39,623 bases of DNA from DAXETY01 sp051155755 (lineage in GTDB: Bacteria > Desulfobacterota > Desulfobacteria > Desulfobacterales > SG8-13): the NCBI GenBank assembly GCA_051155755.1, contig DAXETY010000104.1, positions 1-39,623 on the forward strand, read 5' to 3'. The notes beneath the pieces were generated by a model. The model did no database searches. It was not told the origin of the DNA and saw nothing but the letters and a program-made list of their open reading frames with translations. Each line of letters begins with the position of its first letter. Within the stretch, counting starts at the first letter, position 1. Shown piece after piece: positions 8,260 to 16,777 of this stretch. Both the position numbers and the translations under genes were made by a program.

Positions 8260-11028
8260 TTAAGCGGCCTTGGAGACTTTAACCGCACAGACCTTGAATT
8301 CCGGAATCTTGGACACCGGGTCCAGGGCAGCGTTGGTGAGCCGGTTGGCGGCCGCCTTGGCGAAATGAAACGGGATGAAAATGGTCCCGCTCACCGCCTT
8401 GGGCGATACCTGCACCTGGGCGCGGATTTTACCCCGCCGCGAGGCGATCTCCACCTCGCTGCCGTCTTCCAGCTCCAGGCGTTCGGCGTCCTCCGGTGAG
8501 ATCTCCACGAAACAGTTCGGCACGATTTCGTTGAGGCCGGCGGATTTCATGGTCATGGTGCCGGTGTGATAATGGTAGAGCACCCGGCCGGTGGTCAGAT
8601 AGAGCGGGTATTCATCGTCGATGAGCTCGGCCGGCGGCGTGTAGTCGATGGCGTGAAAAAGGCCCTTGCCGCGGGTAAACTGCGCGGCGTGCAGGATGGG
8701 CGTTCCCGGGTGCTCCTTGTGCGGACAGGGCCAGTGCAGGCCTTCATCCTCGATGCGGTCGTAGTCGATGCCGGCATACGAAGGCGTCACCGATGCGATT
8801 TCTTCCATGATGGCCCGGCTGTTTTCGTAGCCCATGGGATAACCCATGCGGGTGGCCAGCTCACAGAGAATTTCCCAGTCGTCCTTGCAGGAACCGGGGG
8901 CTTGCACCGCCTTGCGCACTCGCTGCACGCGGCGTTCGGTGTTGGAGAAGGTGCCCTCCTTTTCGGCAAAACAGCACGACGGCAGCACCACGTCGGCCAG
9001 CTTGGCGGTCTCGGTCAGAAAGATGTCCTGGACCACCAGAAAATCCAGGTGCCGCAGGCACGCTTCGGCGTGGTTCAGGTCGGGGTCTGAAACCAGCGGG
9101 TTTTCACCAATGATGTACAGGGCTTTGAGCTCGCCTGCGTGGGCTTTGGGGAACATCTGAGTTACGGTCAATCCCGGCTGGGTCGGCAGTCCCTCCACGT
9201 TCCAGGCTTCCTCGAATTTCTTGGCCAGCGCCAGGTCGGCCACGGACTGGTAGCCGGAGTACACGTTGGGCAGGCCGCCCATGTCGCAGGCGCCCTGCAC
9301 GTTGTTCTGCCCGCGCAGGGGATTGACACCCCCGCCGCGGATACCCATGTGCCCGCACAGCATGGCCAGGTTGGCCAGGCTCTTGACGTTGTCGGTGCCG
9401 TGGGTGTGCTGGGTGATGCCCATGCAGTACAGGATGCTGGCGGCCTGGGCGCCGGCATACAGCCGGGCGGCTTCCACCAGGTCTTCGGCCGGTATCCCGG
9501 TGATGCTTTCCACGTATTCGGGAGTGAATTTGTCGACGGTTTGTTTCAGTTCTTCGAAGCCTTCGGTGCGTTTTTCGATGAAATCCTTGTCGTAAAGGTC
9601 TTCCTTGATGATCACGTGCATCAGGCCGTTGATCCAGGCCACGTCGGTGCCCAGGTTCTGACGCAACCACTTGTGCGCGAATTCGGCCAGCTTGATGCGG
9701 CGCGGGTCGACCAGGATCAGTTTCTTGCCGCTGTAGGTCACCGCCCGCTTGACGTGGCGGGAGAGCACCGGGTGGTTTTCGGTGGTGTTGGAACCGGTCA
9801 CCAGGATCACGTCGGCATCTTCGATGTCACCGATGGTGTTCGTCATGGCACCGCTACCGAAGGCTGCGGCCAGACCGGCCACAGTGGAGCTGTGTCAGAG
9901 ACGGGCACAGTGATCGATGTTGTTGGTTTTCAGCACCGCCCGGGTGAACTTGTTGGCGATGTAATTGTCTTCGTTGGAAACCCGGGCCGAGGTCAGCAGG
10001 CCGATGCTGTCGGCGCCGTGTTTTTCCTTGATCCCGGAAAGCCGATCGGCCACCAGGGCCAGGGCTTCGTCCCAGTCGGCTTCGCGAAATTCGCCGTTCT
10101 CCTTGATCAGCGGGGTGGTCAGACGATCGGGGGCATGAATGAAATCGAATCCAAAGCGGCCCTTCACGCAAAGGCTGCCGAAATTCGGTGCCGCGTCCTC
10201 CACGCCGGTCACCTTGACCACCTGGCCGTCTTTTACGTGCAGATACATCTGGCAGCCCACCCCGCAATACGAACAGGTGGTGCGCACGCGCTCGGTCTCC
10301 CAGGGCCTCACCCGGTAGCGGGCCTCCTTTTCCACCAGCGCACCTACGGGGCAGACCTGCACGCATTCCCCGCAGAACACGCAGTCGGAGTTTTTGAGCG
10401 GCCGGTCGCCGGCAGCGATGATTTTGGTTTCGGCACCGCGGTAGCCGAAGTGGATGGCATTGTTGACCTGGACTTCACAGCAGGCCTGCACGCAGCGCCC
10501 GCACTGAATGCAGCGGGAAAAATCGCGCACGATGAAAGGATTGACCGTTTCCATGGGATAGGGCACTTCGGTGGCTTCGAACTGTTCCCCGGATACCTGG
10601 TAGCGATAGGCCAGGTCCTGGAGCCGGCAGTCGCCCCACACCGGACAAAGCTCGCCGCTGCCGTCATAGGATGCCACGGCCAGCTGAAACCCGGTCCAGT
10701 TTTCCCCGTCCGAACCGCGCACGGCGCAGTTGTGGTTGCCGGAAGACAGCAGCAGCTGAAGCAGCAGCTTGCGCGCCCTGACCACCGCCGGTGACTCGGT
10801 GGCCACCACCATGTTGTCGATCGCCGGTGTGGCACAGGCCGGCAGCAGGCTGCGGGCCCCCTTGACTTCCACCACGCAGAGGCGGCAGGCCCCGGTGGGA
10901 GTTGCCTCCTTGAGCCAGCACAGTGTCGGGATGTCGATGCTGTTGCGTCGGGCGACTTCCAGAATGGTTTCTCCCGGTTGATAAACCAGTTCTTTGCCGT
11001 TGATGGTCAGGATGTGCTGATCGGACAT
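8260..11028 (-). CDS. fdhA2: Formate dehydrogenase alpha subunit with NuoG-like N-terminus, selenocysteine at residue 378
   Basis: This is a 922-aa gene read through UGA (minus strand, 9897-9895), with context H-C-A-R-L-U-H-S-S-T-V-A-G. The N-terminal 250 residues carry a [2Fe-2S] domain (CWLKEATPTGACRLC), a His-Cys [4Fe-4S] region (GNHNCAV, CRLQDLA), and two [4Fe-4S] motifs (CIQCGRCVQACCEVQ, CVFCGECVQVCP). The catalytic half has CSYCGVGCQMYL, MGD loops and a C-terminal barrel. This is the layout of NAD-linked or bifurcating formate dehydrogenases, which normally use NuoE/NuoF-like partners. None is adjacent here, so its electron acceptor is unknown from the window. A GGGAG sequence lies about 15 bases before the start. 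It converges on fdhA, and its catalytic half resembles that of FdhA. Confidence 0.95.
9865..9894 (-). promoter_or_regulatory. SECIS element of fdhA2
   Basis: On the minus strand, 11 bases after the UGA, TGTGGCC / GGCCGCA (one G-U pair) closes a GGTCT loop (9883-9865). Offset and loop are the same as in fdhA at 6508-6537. Confidence 0.85.
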
Positions 11029-11162
11029 GATCGGTTACGCGCTCCCTGAAGTTGATGATGTCGTGTAAAAAAAATCCAGCTGATGCGCTGGTTGCGCTGA
11101 AAAAACCAATTTCCGTTGGCCGTGAACCGGAAGGTCGGTACATTATTCCGGTCAGCGTATCC

Positions 11163-11576
11163 TTAGCCGATGCGGTTTTTTTTGTCAACGCGGATGTCGG
11201 CCCGCCGGGCGTATCGCCAGTACAGAAGCATGCCGGCGCAGGCACCGATGAAGTCGGCCAGAAGATCGAATCCCTCGGCACTGCGGGCCGGTACAAACGA
11301 CTGGTGCAATTCATCCAGGGCGCCGTAGAGCGTAGCCGACAGGATGCTCAGCCCGGCGACCGGCAAGCACTGCGGCCAAACGGTGCGGTAGGCCCGAAAG
11401 AACAGAATCGCCAGAATTCCATAGGCAACGGCGTGCAGCAGTTTGTCGGCAAGCGGAAATGCCGGCAAGGAGTCCGGTGCCGGTCCGGAAGACTGCAGAA
11501 AGATTGCCAGGCAGTAGGCTCCCAAAGGGATCCAGCGGGTGAGCAGTGTGTGAGTGGTGAGGCGTTTTGGTGCCAA
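11163..11576 (-). CDS. VanZ-like membrane protein
   Basis: The frame has 137 aa and about four hydrophobic segments. Typical VanZ-family features are DKLLHAVAYGILAILFFRA in the middle and the acidic GALDELHQSFVPARSAEGFDLLADFIGA segment near the C-terminus. The family includes VanZ of teicoplanin resistance, but most members have no known function and no resistance role should be inferred. There is no ATG near the start. The frame opens with TTG 11576 without a clear ribosome site, so the true start may differ. It lies 134 bp upstream of fdhA2 on the same strand. The gap between them (11,029-11,162) shows no recognisable element. Confidence 0.75.
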   Translation of the reverse strand: MAPKRLTTHTLLTRWIPLGAYCLAIFLQSSGPAPDSLPAFPLADKLLHAVAYGILAILFFRAYRTVWPQCLPVAGLSILSATLYGALDELHQSFVPARSAEGFDLLADFIGACAGMLLYWRYARRADIRVDKKNRIG

Positions 11577-11627
11577 ATTTTTATCGGCGCGTGGTTTGGG
11601 GTCGTTAAGGGGATGAACCGGATAAAA

Positions 11628-11699
11628 ATCGGTTCAATTGGTTCAATTGGTTTGATTGGTTTGATTGGTTTAAGCGGTTTAATTGGTTCGATTGGTTCG
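11628..11699. repeat. 9-bp tandem repeat (ATTGGTTYR-like) x8
   Basis: Eight consecutive 9-bp units span 72 bp. The unit is ATTGGTTCA, with variants ending TTG, TTA and TCG and two units altered at bases 2-3. In one plus-strand frame it reads as repeated Ile-Gly-Ser/Leu, but no credible gene surrounds it. It lies in the non-coding gap between VanZ and thrS. Confidence 0.9.
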
Positions 11700-11753
11700 G
11701 TACGGTAGCATTCCGGTAAAAGACCCGTCGGCTTAGGGAGCGGATGCTGCTAT

Positions 11754-11782
11754 CGGTTTGCCGTCCTCTCAACGGCAAACCG
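11754..11782. repeat. 11-bp perfect hairpin in the thrS 3' region
   Basis: CGGTTTGCCGT and ACGGCAAACCG flank a 7-base loop. It is about 100 bp beyond the thrS stop on the minus strand. No T run follows on either side, so a terminator role is weak. It could be a factor-dependent or processed 3' end. Confidence 0.5.
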
Positions 11783-11791
11783 AAAACAATG

Positions 11792-11823
11792 ATTCTCTGC
11801 GATCTCTGCGTCTCCGCGGTGAA
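11792..11823. repeat. Widespread CTCTGCG-type interspersed repeat
   Basis: The sequence TCTCTGCGATCTCTGCG and the following CTCCGCGGTGAA form the well-known short repeat seen in many unrelated bacterial genomes. Its minus-strand reading gives the spurious peptide FTAETQRSQR. Function is unknown. It occupies the gap 11,577-11,883 together with the 9-bp array and the hairpin. Confidence 0.7.
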
Positions 11824-11883
11824 TCTTGTGCTGTTTCGCACGCTCGTTGTCTCGCCCCGTCGCAGTTTCGCGGCATCCGCAGG

Positions 11884-13800
11884 TCAATCACTAAAAATGT
11901 TCAGTTCCAGCGATCTTTCCCGAATGGCCGCCAGCACCCGGTTCAGGAATTGCTCCCGGGACAGGCCGTACTTGACCGTCCCGTCCAGCGTGCGCACCGA
12001 AAGCGTGCCGGCGTCTTTTTCCTTCTGGCCGATGGTCAGTATCAGCGGGATATAACGCAGCTGGGCTTCCCGCACTTTCCGATTGAGGCTCTCGGTGCGA
12101 TCGTCCACCTCGATGCGCAATCCGGCGTTTTTAAGCCCGTTGCCGACCTCCGCGGCATAGCTCACCAGATCGTCGTTGATCGGCAGCAGAATGACCTGCA
12201 CCGGGGTGAGCCACAACGGGAATTTGCCGGCAAAATGTTCGACCAGGATCCCCAGAAAGCGCTCGATGGAACCGAAAACCGTGCGGTGCAGCATAATCGG
12301 CCGGTGGCGTTCGTTGTCGGCTCCGGTATACTGCAGATCGAATCGCTCGGGCAGCGACATGTCCAGCTGGATGGTGCCGCACTGCCAGGTGCGTCCGAGT
12401 GCATCCTTGATATGCAGGTCGATTTTGGGGCCGTAAAAAGCCCCGTCGCCTTCGTTGACGAAATAATCGCGCCCGTACGCTTTCAGGGCTGCCTCCAACC
12501 CCTCGGTGGCCATGTGCCATTGCGCATCGGTGCCGATGGATTTTTCCGGCCGGGTCGACAATTCCAGGTGAAACCCGAGGCCGAAGGTGTCGTACATCCG
12601 TTCTTCGAGTCGCAGCAGGTCCAGGATTTCGGACTGAATTTGATCCGGCGTCATGAAAATGTGCGCATCGTCCTGGTGAAAGGCGCGTACCCGGAAGAGA
12701 CCGGAAAGCACGCCGCTCAGTTCGTGCCGGTGCACCAGTCCGATTTCGGCCTGGCGTATGGGCAGCTCCCGATAGGAATGCAGCTTTGATTTGAACACCA
12801 GCATGCCGCCCGGACAATTCATCGGCTTGATGGCATAATCGGTGTCATCGACCACCGTCGTGTACATGTTTTCACGGTAATTTTCCCAGTGACCGCTGCG
12901 TTCCCAGAGCGCGCGGTTCAACACGATCGGGGTTTTCGATTCCACGTAGCCGGCCGCCCGGTGTTCGCTGCGCCAGTAGTCCAGCAGCTGATTCCAGACC
13001 ACCATGCCGTTGGCGTGGAAAAACGGCATGCCCGGGGCCTCGTCGTGGAAGCTGAACAGGTCCAGGGCGGTGCCGATCTTGCGGTGATTGCGCTTGCGGG
13101 CTTCTTCCAGAAAGTTCAGATAGGATTGTAAATCTTTTTTGTCGTAAAAAGCCGTCCCGTAAATACGCTGGAGTTGCGACCGACTCTGATCACCGCGCCA
13201 GTATGCACCGGAAACCTTCATCAGCTTGAATGCCTTGATGAAGCCGGTATGGGGAACGTGCGGTCCCCGACAAAGGTCGGTAAAATTCCCGTGCCGGTAA
13301 AAACTGATGGTCCCGTCCGTCAAATCCTTTATCATTTCGAGCTTATAGGGTTCTTCACGGTAGAAATCCAGGGCTTCTTCCTTGGAGACCTCCACCCGCT
13401 CGAAGGGCTGCTTGGCCTTGACGGCTTTCTGCATTTCGGCTTCGATCCTGGGAAAATCCTCTTCGGAAATCGGCTCCATGTCGATGTCGTAATAAAAACC
13501 GTCTTCCACGGCGGGGCCGATGGTCAGGTGCACATCCCCATAGAGGTTCTGGATGGCCTGGGCCATCACGTGGGCGGCGCTGTGGCGCAGGATCTCCAGC
13601 GCTTCCGGATCCTTGGTGGTGATCAGCCGCACCTCGGCATCGTCCTTGATCTGGCGATTCAAATCGAGGATGTCGCCGTTTTTGCGAACCGCCACACAAT
13701 TGCGGGCAAGCCCCTCGGATATGCTTTTGGCAATGTCGAAGCCGGTTGGTGGATTTTCGAATTTTTTTGTGCTACCGTCAGGAAGTTTAATCTCAACCAT
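11884..13800 (-). CDS. thrS: Threonyl-tRNA synthetase
   Basis: The protein has 638 aa, full length for the family. An N-terminal TGS domain spans about residues 1-60. The second additional (editing) domain carries HSAAHVMAQA. The class II catalytic core shows the zinc and active-site residues: Cys of MNCPGGM, His of RHELSGVLSG, and His of LHRTVFGSIERF. The C-terminal anticodon-binding domain ends near ERSLELNIFSD. The enzyme charges tRNA-Thr in the cytoplasm. The start ATG 13800 has only a weak AGGT site. The leader holds two hairpins. It is divergent from ribonuclease D. The usual infC-rpmI-rplT neighbours are not upstream. Confidence 0.98.
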   Translation of the reverse strand: MVEIKLPDGSTKKFENPPTGFDIAKSISEGLARNCVAVRKNGDILDLNRQIKDDAEVRLITTKDPEALEILRHSAAHVMAQAIQNLYGDVHLTIGPAVEDGFYYDIDMEPISEEDFPRIEAEMQKAVKAKQPFERVEVSKEEALDFYREEPYKLEMIKDLTDGTISFYRHGNFTDLCRGPHVPHTGFIKAFKLMKVSGAYWRGDQSRSQLQRIYGTAFYDKKDLQSYLNFLEEARKRNHRKIGTALDLFSFHDEAPGMPFFHANGMVVWNQLLDYWRSEHRAAGYVESKTPIVLNRALWERSGHWENYRENMYTTVVDDTDYAIKPMNCPGGMLVFKSKLHSYRELPIRQAEIGLVHRHELSGVLSGLFRVRAFHQDDAHIFMTPDQIQSEILDLLRLEERMYDTFGLGFHLELSTRPEKSIGTDAQWHMATEGLEAALKAYGRDYFVNEGDGAFYGPKIDLHIKDALGRTWQCGTIQLDMSLPERFDLQYTGADNERHRPIMLHRTVFGSIERFLGILVEHFAGKFPLWLTPVQVILLPINDDLVSYAAEVGNGLKNAGLRIEVDDRTESLNRKVREAQLRYIPLILTIGQKEKDAGTLSVRTLDGTVKYGLSREQFLNRVLAAIRERSLELNIFSD

Positions 13801-13830
13801 AATTTACCTGTTTGAAGGCGATTCGGGTTT

Positions 13831-13865
13831 TGCAGTGCGTTTCACTGCAGTTGCCAAATTGGCAA
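13831..13865 (-). promoter_or_regulatory. Paired hairpins in the thrS leader / divergent promoter region
   Basis: TGCAGTG / CACTGCA with a 5-base loop (13831-13849) is followed by TTGCCAA / TTGGCAA (13851-13865, almost no loop). They lie 30-65 bp before thrS on the minus strand. They could be a leader structure controlling thrS or operators for the divergent thrS/rnd pair. No T-box specifier or anti-terminator consensus was recognised. Confidence 0.4.
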
Positions 13866-13929
13866 TGTAAGAAAATGCCCCACCGCGGTCAAGAAAAATT
13901 CGGAGCAACGCCACCTGCCCGGCAACAAT

Positions 13930-15081
13930 ATGAGCGAGAACCGATCCAAACTGCAACGCATCGAGACCTCGGATGCACTCATCACGGCCGCCGCGGAAAT
14001 TTCCGAGCATCCCGCCATTGCCGTAGACCTCGAAGCCGACTCCATGTATCATTTTCAGGAGAAGGTTTGTCTGATCCAGCTGGCCGCCGAGCGGCGCATT
14101 TTTCTAATCGACCCGTTGCAGACTGAAAACCTGGAACCCCTGAGCTCGGTTTTTGCGAACCCGGGCATCTGCAAAGTTTTCCACGGCGCCGACTACGACA
14201 TCCGCTCCCTCTATCGGGACTTTACATTCAGCGTCCACAACCTGTTCGACACCGAGATCGCCGCACGCTTTCTGGGCCTGCAGGAGACCGGCCTGGAAGC
14301 ACTGCTGCTGAATCGTTTCGGCATCCAGCTTGACAAGAAATACCAGCGCAAGGACTGGTCCCGCCGTCCCCTGCCGGAGGAGATGCTTACCTATGCCGCC
14401 GATGACGTCCGCTACCTGCTGACACTGGCCCGGGACCTGGAAGAAGAGCTGGGCACCAGGGGTCGTCTCGAGTGGGTCCGCGAAGAGTGCGAGCGCATCA
14501 GCCGGGTGCGTCCGGCGATCAACAACGACCAACCCCTGTTTATGAGTTTTCGGGGGGCCGGTCGCCTCGATTCACGCAGCCTGGCCGTCCTGGAAAATCT
14601 GCTGCAGGCCCGCCGTCGGATCGCCGAGAAAAAAGACCGCCCCCTCTTCAAAGTGTTCAGCAACAAATCCATCCTGGCACTGGTACAGCAAAAACCGCCG
14701 GACCGCAAGCAGCTGGAGGCGACCGGTGCGCTCAGCAAAAAGCAGATCCAGATGTACGCCGAAGAACTGCTGGCCCGGATCGAGAGCGCCATGCGCATTC
14801 CGCCCTCCGAACTTCCGGTGTATCCCCGCAACCGGGCGCCCTCGATTCCGCCGGCGGCCCCGGCACGCATTCGGCGCCTGAAGAAATGGCGCGACCGCAA
14901 GGCGCGCGAATTGAACATCGAGCCCGGCGTCTTGCTCAATAAAGCGGCCATCACCGCCATTGCCCTGGAAAATCCGCAAACCAGGCGGGAACTGGCAACG
15001 CTGACGGAATTGCGAAGATGGCAGGTGCGGGAATTCGGAACGGCCCTGGTTCGGCAACTTCAGGAAAATACGCGCAGCTAG
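13930..15081 (+). CDS. rnd: Ribonuclease D
   Basis: The protein has 383 aa. The DEDDy 3'-5' exonuclease domain carries its acidic residues in AVDLEADSMYHF (exo I), HGADYDIRSLYRDF (exo II) and YAADDVRYLLTLA (exo III with Tyr). An HRDC domain follows at about residues 205-290 (RRRIAEKKDRPLFKVFSNKS), and a second HRDC-like region lies toward the C-terminus (RLKKWRDRKARELNIEPGVL). The family trims tRNA and other stable RNA 3' ends. ATG 13930 lacks a strong ribosome site, so a nearby alternative start is possible. It is divergent from thrS and convergent with the PEBP gene. Confidence 0.93.
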   Translation: MSENRSKLQRIETSDALITAAAEISEHPAIAVDLEADSMYHFQEKVCLIQLAAERRIFLIDPLQTENLEPLSSVFANPGICKVFHGADYDIRSLYRDFTFSVHNLFDTEIAARFLGLQETGLEALLLNRFGIQLDKKYQRKDWSRRPLPEEMLTYAADDVRYLLTLARDLEEELGTRGRLEWVREECERISRVRPAINNDQPLFMSFRGAGRLDSRSLAVLENLLQARRRIAEKKDRPLFKVFSNKSILALVQQKPPDRKQLEATGALSKKQIQMYAEELLARIESAMRIPPSELPVYPRNRAPSIPPAAPARIRRLKKWRDRKARELNIEPGVLLNKAAITAIALENPQTRRELATLTELRRWQVREFGTALVRQLQENTRS

Positions 15082-15100
15082 CAGATTATTGCACGCCGCC

Positions 15101-15559
15101 TCATCGACGGTAGGTGCCCACCAATCGGGCTTCTCCCAGAACGTGACCTTCCATGGCATCGAGCAGGTCGGACTTTTTAACGCCGCTTTGCAGTTCCAGT
15201 TCCTGGTCCAGTGCATACAATTTGAAATTGTACCGATGCGTGCCCCCCGGCGGACAGGGCCCGCCATAACCCACTTTGCCGAAATCGTTTTTCCCTTGCA
15301 TGGAGCCGTCTTCGAGCGAAGCTTCCGTCGCCAGGCTTTCCGGTAGTTTGCGCGCATCGGAAGGCAGGTTGAACAACACCCAATGAACAAACGTGCCCAT
15401 TGGAGCGTCCGGATCGTCGCAAATCAGAGCCAGGCTCCGGGTGCCATCCGGCACATCCGACCAGGAAAGCGGCGGCGATATGTCATCTCCGTCACAGGTA
15501 TAAACACTCGGGATCATTCCACCGTCATGAAATGCGGAACTGCGGATCGTCAGCGACAT
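15101..15559 (-). CDS. YbhB/YbcL-type PEBP (Raf kinase inhibitor-like) protein
   Basis: The protein has 152 aa. It shows the PEBP signatures SPPLSWSDVPDGTRSLALICDDPDAP and GTFVHWVLFNLPSD, plus GPCPPGGTHRYNFKLYALD. There is no signal peptide. AGGAGG lies six bases before the ATG, a strong site. Bacterial members are small beta-fold proteins of mostly unknown role. It stands alone, convergent with ribonuclease D. Confidence 0.93.
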   Translation of the reverse strand: MSLTIRSSAFHDGGMIPSVYTCDGDDISPPLSWSDVPDGTRSLALICDDPDAPMGTFVHWVLFNLPSDARKLPESLATEASLEDGSMQGKNDFGKVGYGGPCPPGGTHRYNFKLYALDQELELQSGVKKSDLLDAMEGHVLGEARLVGTYRR

Positions 15560-15694
15560 GGAAGTCCTCCTTTCGTTGGGTTTGGGATCAATGTAAAAGA
15601 AACCAGAATTAAGAGCTTGTCGAGGTTGCCGCCCCGGTGCCGGCGGACTGCGTTTTGCACCGGCGATACAGATACGAGAAAGAAGTCGTAGAAG

Positions 15695-15740
15695 GGCCGG
15701 CCACCGCGCCGGCCGGTTCCCGCCGTGCGGGAACCGTTTT
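15695..15740 (+). terminator. Orphan intrinsic terminator (double hairpin)
   Basis: GGCCGGC/GCCGGCC (15695-15714) is directly followed by CGGTTCCCGC / GCGGGAACCG and TTTT (15714-15740). It points rightward, yet no plus-strand gene ends before it: the PEBP gene upstream runs leftward. It may end an unrecognised transcript starting near 15,560-15,620, or shield the next operon. Apart from this and the promoter at 15788, I see nothing else in the gap 15,560-15,857. Confidence 0.55.
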
Positions 15741-15787
15741 CAAGGGCACCCCCCCTTTAGGACACTATATGTTGTGCTTATTTACCC

Positions 15788-15817
15788 TTGACGCACAATA
15801 TAAGCCTACCTTATAAT
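15788..15817 (+). promoter_or_regulatory. Sigma-70 promoter for the envelope cluster
   Basis: TTGACG (15788-15793), an 18-bp spacer and TATAAT (15812-15817) lie 41 bp before the start of the 46-aa gene. Confidence 0.7.
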
Positions 15818-15857
15818 ACCTCTCAATGCGTTTTCGAATTCTTGCAGCGAGGGATCA

Positions 15858-15998
15858 ATGAACCCAGGTGTACCGGAAAATGTCGAAGAATGGGCAACCC
15901 GTATTCGCCATGGAGAAATCGGCCTGCTCGATCTGCTTTTTCTCGAAGAGCTGATCCGGCAGGACGCCCCGGCGGACGATAAGGAATCCAATGAATAA
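15858..15998 (+). CDS. Small protein of 46 aa, unknown function
   Basis: This short frame starts at ATG 15858, begins MNPGVPENVEEW and ends DDKESNE. It is acidic, probably helical and soluble. It follows a good sigma-70 promoter at a normal leader distance, with a GAGGGAT ribosome-site-like stretch. Its TAA stop overlaps the next ATG (ATGAATAA), the pattern of translational coupling. I do not recognise a family. The coding call rests on promoter, coupling and amino-acid composition. Confidence 0.6.
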   Translation: MNPGVPENVEEWATRIRHGEIGLLDLLFLEELIRQDAPADDKESNE

Positions 15999-16671
15999 GC
16001 GCGGTGAAACGATGAGTGATCGATATTACGACGGCAATTCTGAAAAATTTCCGGAAGAAGATGATGTCGAAGCGCCGGCATATTATCGGGCGCCGTTGAA
16101 AAAAACCCTTCGGCCTGCATGGATTGTGATCCCGGCCGTCGGTGTCGGCCTGGTTCTTCTGGCGATGTTGATCGTCTGGTTCTGGGAAAAACCCTTGATC
16201 GAAGGTCCGGAAAAACGCCTGCAGCTGCTGGAAAAACGCATCGAAAATCTGGAAAGCCAAGTGGTTCGCCTCAACGAACTCAATGAAAAATGGATTGTGC
16301 TGGAAAACCAAAACCAGAAGCTGCAAACAGCGTTGGAGCGCATCGAACGAATGGAAACATCGATTAACCGTCGTATCGATGAGCTGCGCAGCGACGTCAA
16401 TGCACTGGGAAAAACCGCTTCCGCCACCGCATCCGGTTCGTCGGCACCCCCCCGCTCTCAGGAGTCGTCGCAACCGGCAGCAGCCTCTCCGAAAACGACA
16501 TCATCCCAACCCGCCGCCCCCGAGGAAGCTTCCAAAACACACACGGTTCAAGCCGGAGATACCCTCTACTCCATCAGCCGCCAATACGGGGTGACCGTAG
16601 CGCAACTACGCGATTGGAACGATCTGCCGGACAACACCATCGGTGTCGGTCAGAAGCTGCGCATCCGCTGA
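15991..16671 (+). CDS. Membrane-anchored coiled-coil protein with C-terminal LysM domain
   Basis: The protein has 226 aa. A charged cytoplasmic N-terminus (about 1-42) is followed by one membrane helix (about 43-65, AWIVIPAVGVGLVLLAMLIV). A coiled coil of about 65 residues comes next (LQLLEKRIENLESQVVRLNE), then an Ala/Ser/Pro/Gln linker. The last 45 residues form a LysM domain (HTVQAGDTLYSISRQYGVTV...VGQKLRIR) that binds peptidoglycan. Topology implies an inner-membrane anchor with LysM in the periplasm. AAGGA precedes ATG 15991; ATG 16012 is an alternative. It is coupled to the 46-aa gene and followed by an OmpA/Pal lipoprotein, so a cell-envelope role is likely. Confidence 0.9.
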   Translation: MNKRGETMSDRYYDGNSEKFPEEDDVEAPAYYRAPLKKTLRPAWIVIPAVGVGLVLLAMLIVWFWEKPLIEGPEKRLQLLEKRIENLESQVVRLNELNEKWIVLENQNQKLQTALERIERMETSINRRIDELRSDVNALGKTASATASGSSAPPRSQESSQPAAASPKTTSSQPAAPEEASKTHTVQAGDTLYSISRQYGVTVAQLRDWNDLPDNTIGVGQKLRIR

Positions 16672-16683
16672 TGTATTAAAAAG

Positions 16684-16712
16684 TTGCACAATCACACACA
16701 ATTTGCGATAAT
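16684..16712 (+). promoter_or_regulatory. Sigma-70 promoter for the OmpA/Pal lipoprotein
   Basis: TTGCAC (16684-16689), a 17-bp spacer and GATAAT (16707-16712) lie about 65 bp before the ATG at 16778. Confidence 0.6.
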
Positions 16713-16777
16713 TTCAGTGTACTTTTCCCAAAATTCTTCTTTCCCCAGGCCGGCTTTTTCGAGAAAGGAGTTTTTCG

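Noticed and set aside
6094..10794. Long open frames antisense to both formate dehydrogenase genes (over 500 codons)
   Set aside because: They mirror GC-rich codon structure of real genes, are His/Gly/Gln-rich, and lack domains and ribosome sites.
8225..11699. CRISPR arrays at the short tandem repeats
   Set aside because: Units are 8-9 bp, contiguous and without unique spacers; no cas genes are present.
11052..11708. A 218-codon plus-strand frame through the 9-bp array
   Set aside because: It is antisense to the VanZ-like gene and ends in repeat-encoded Ile-Gly-Ser/Leu; no domain and no ribosome site.
13801..13929. T-box riboswitch before thrS
   Set aside because: The hairpins lack the T-box sequence, specifier loop and terminator/anti-terminator pair.
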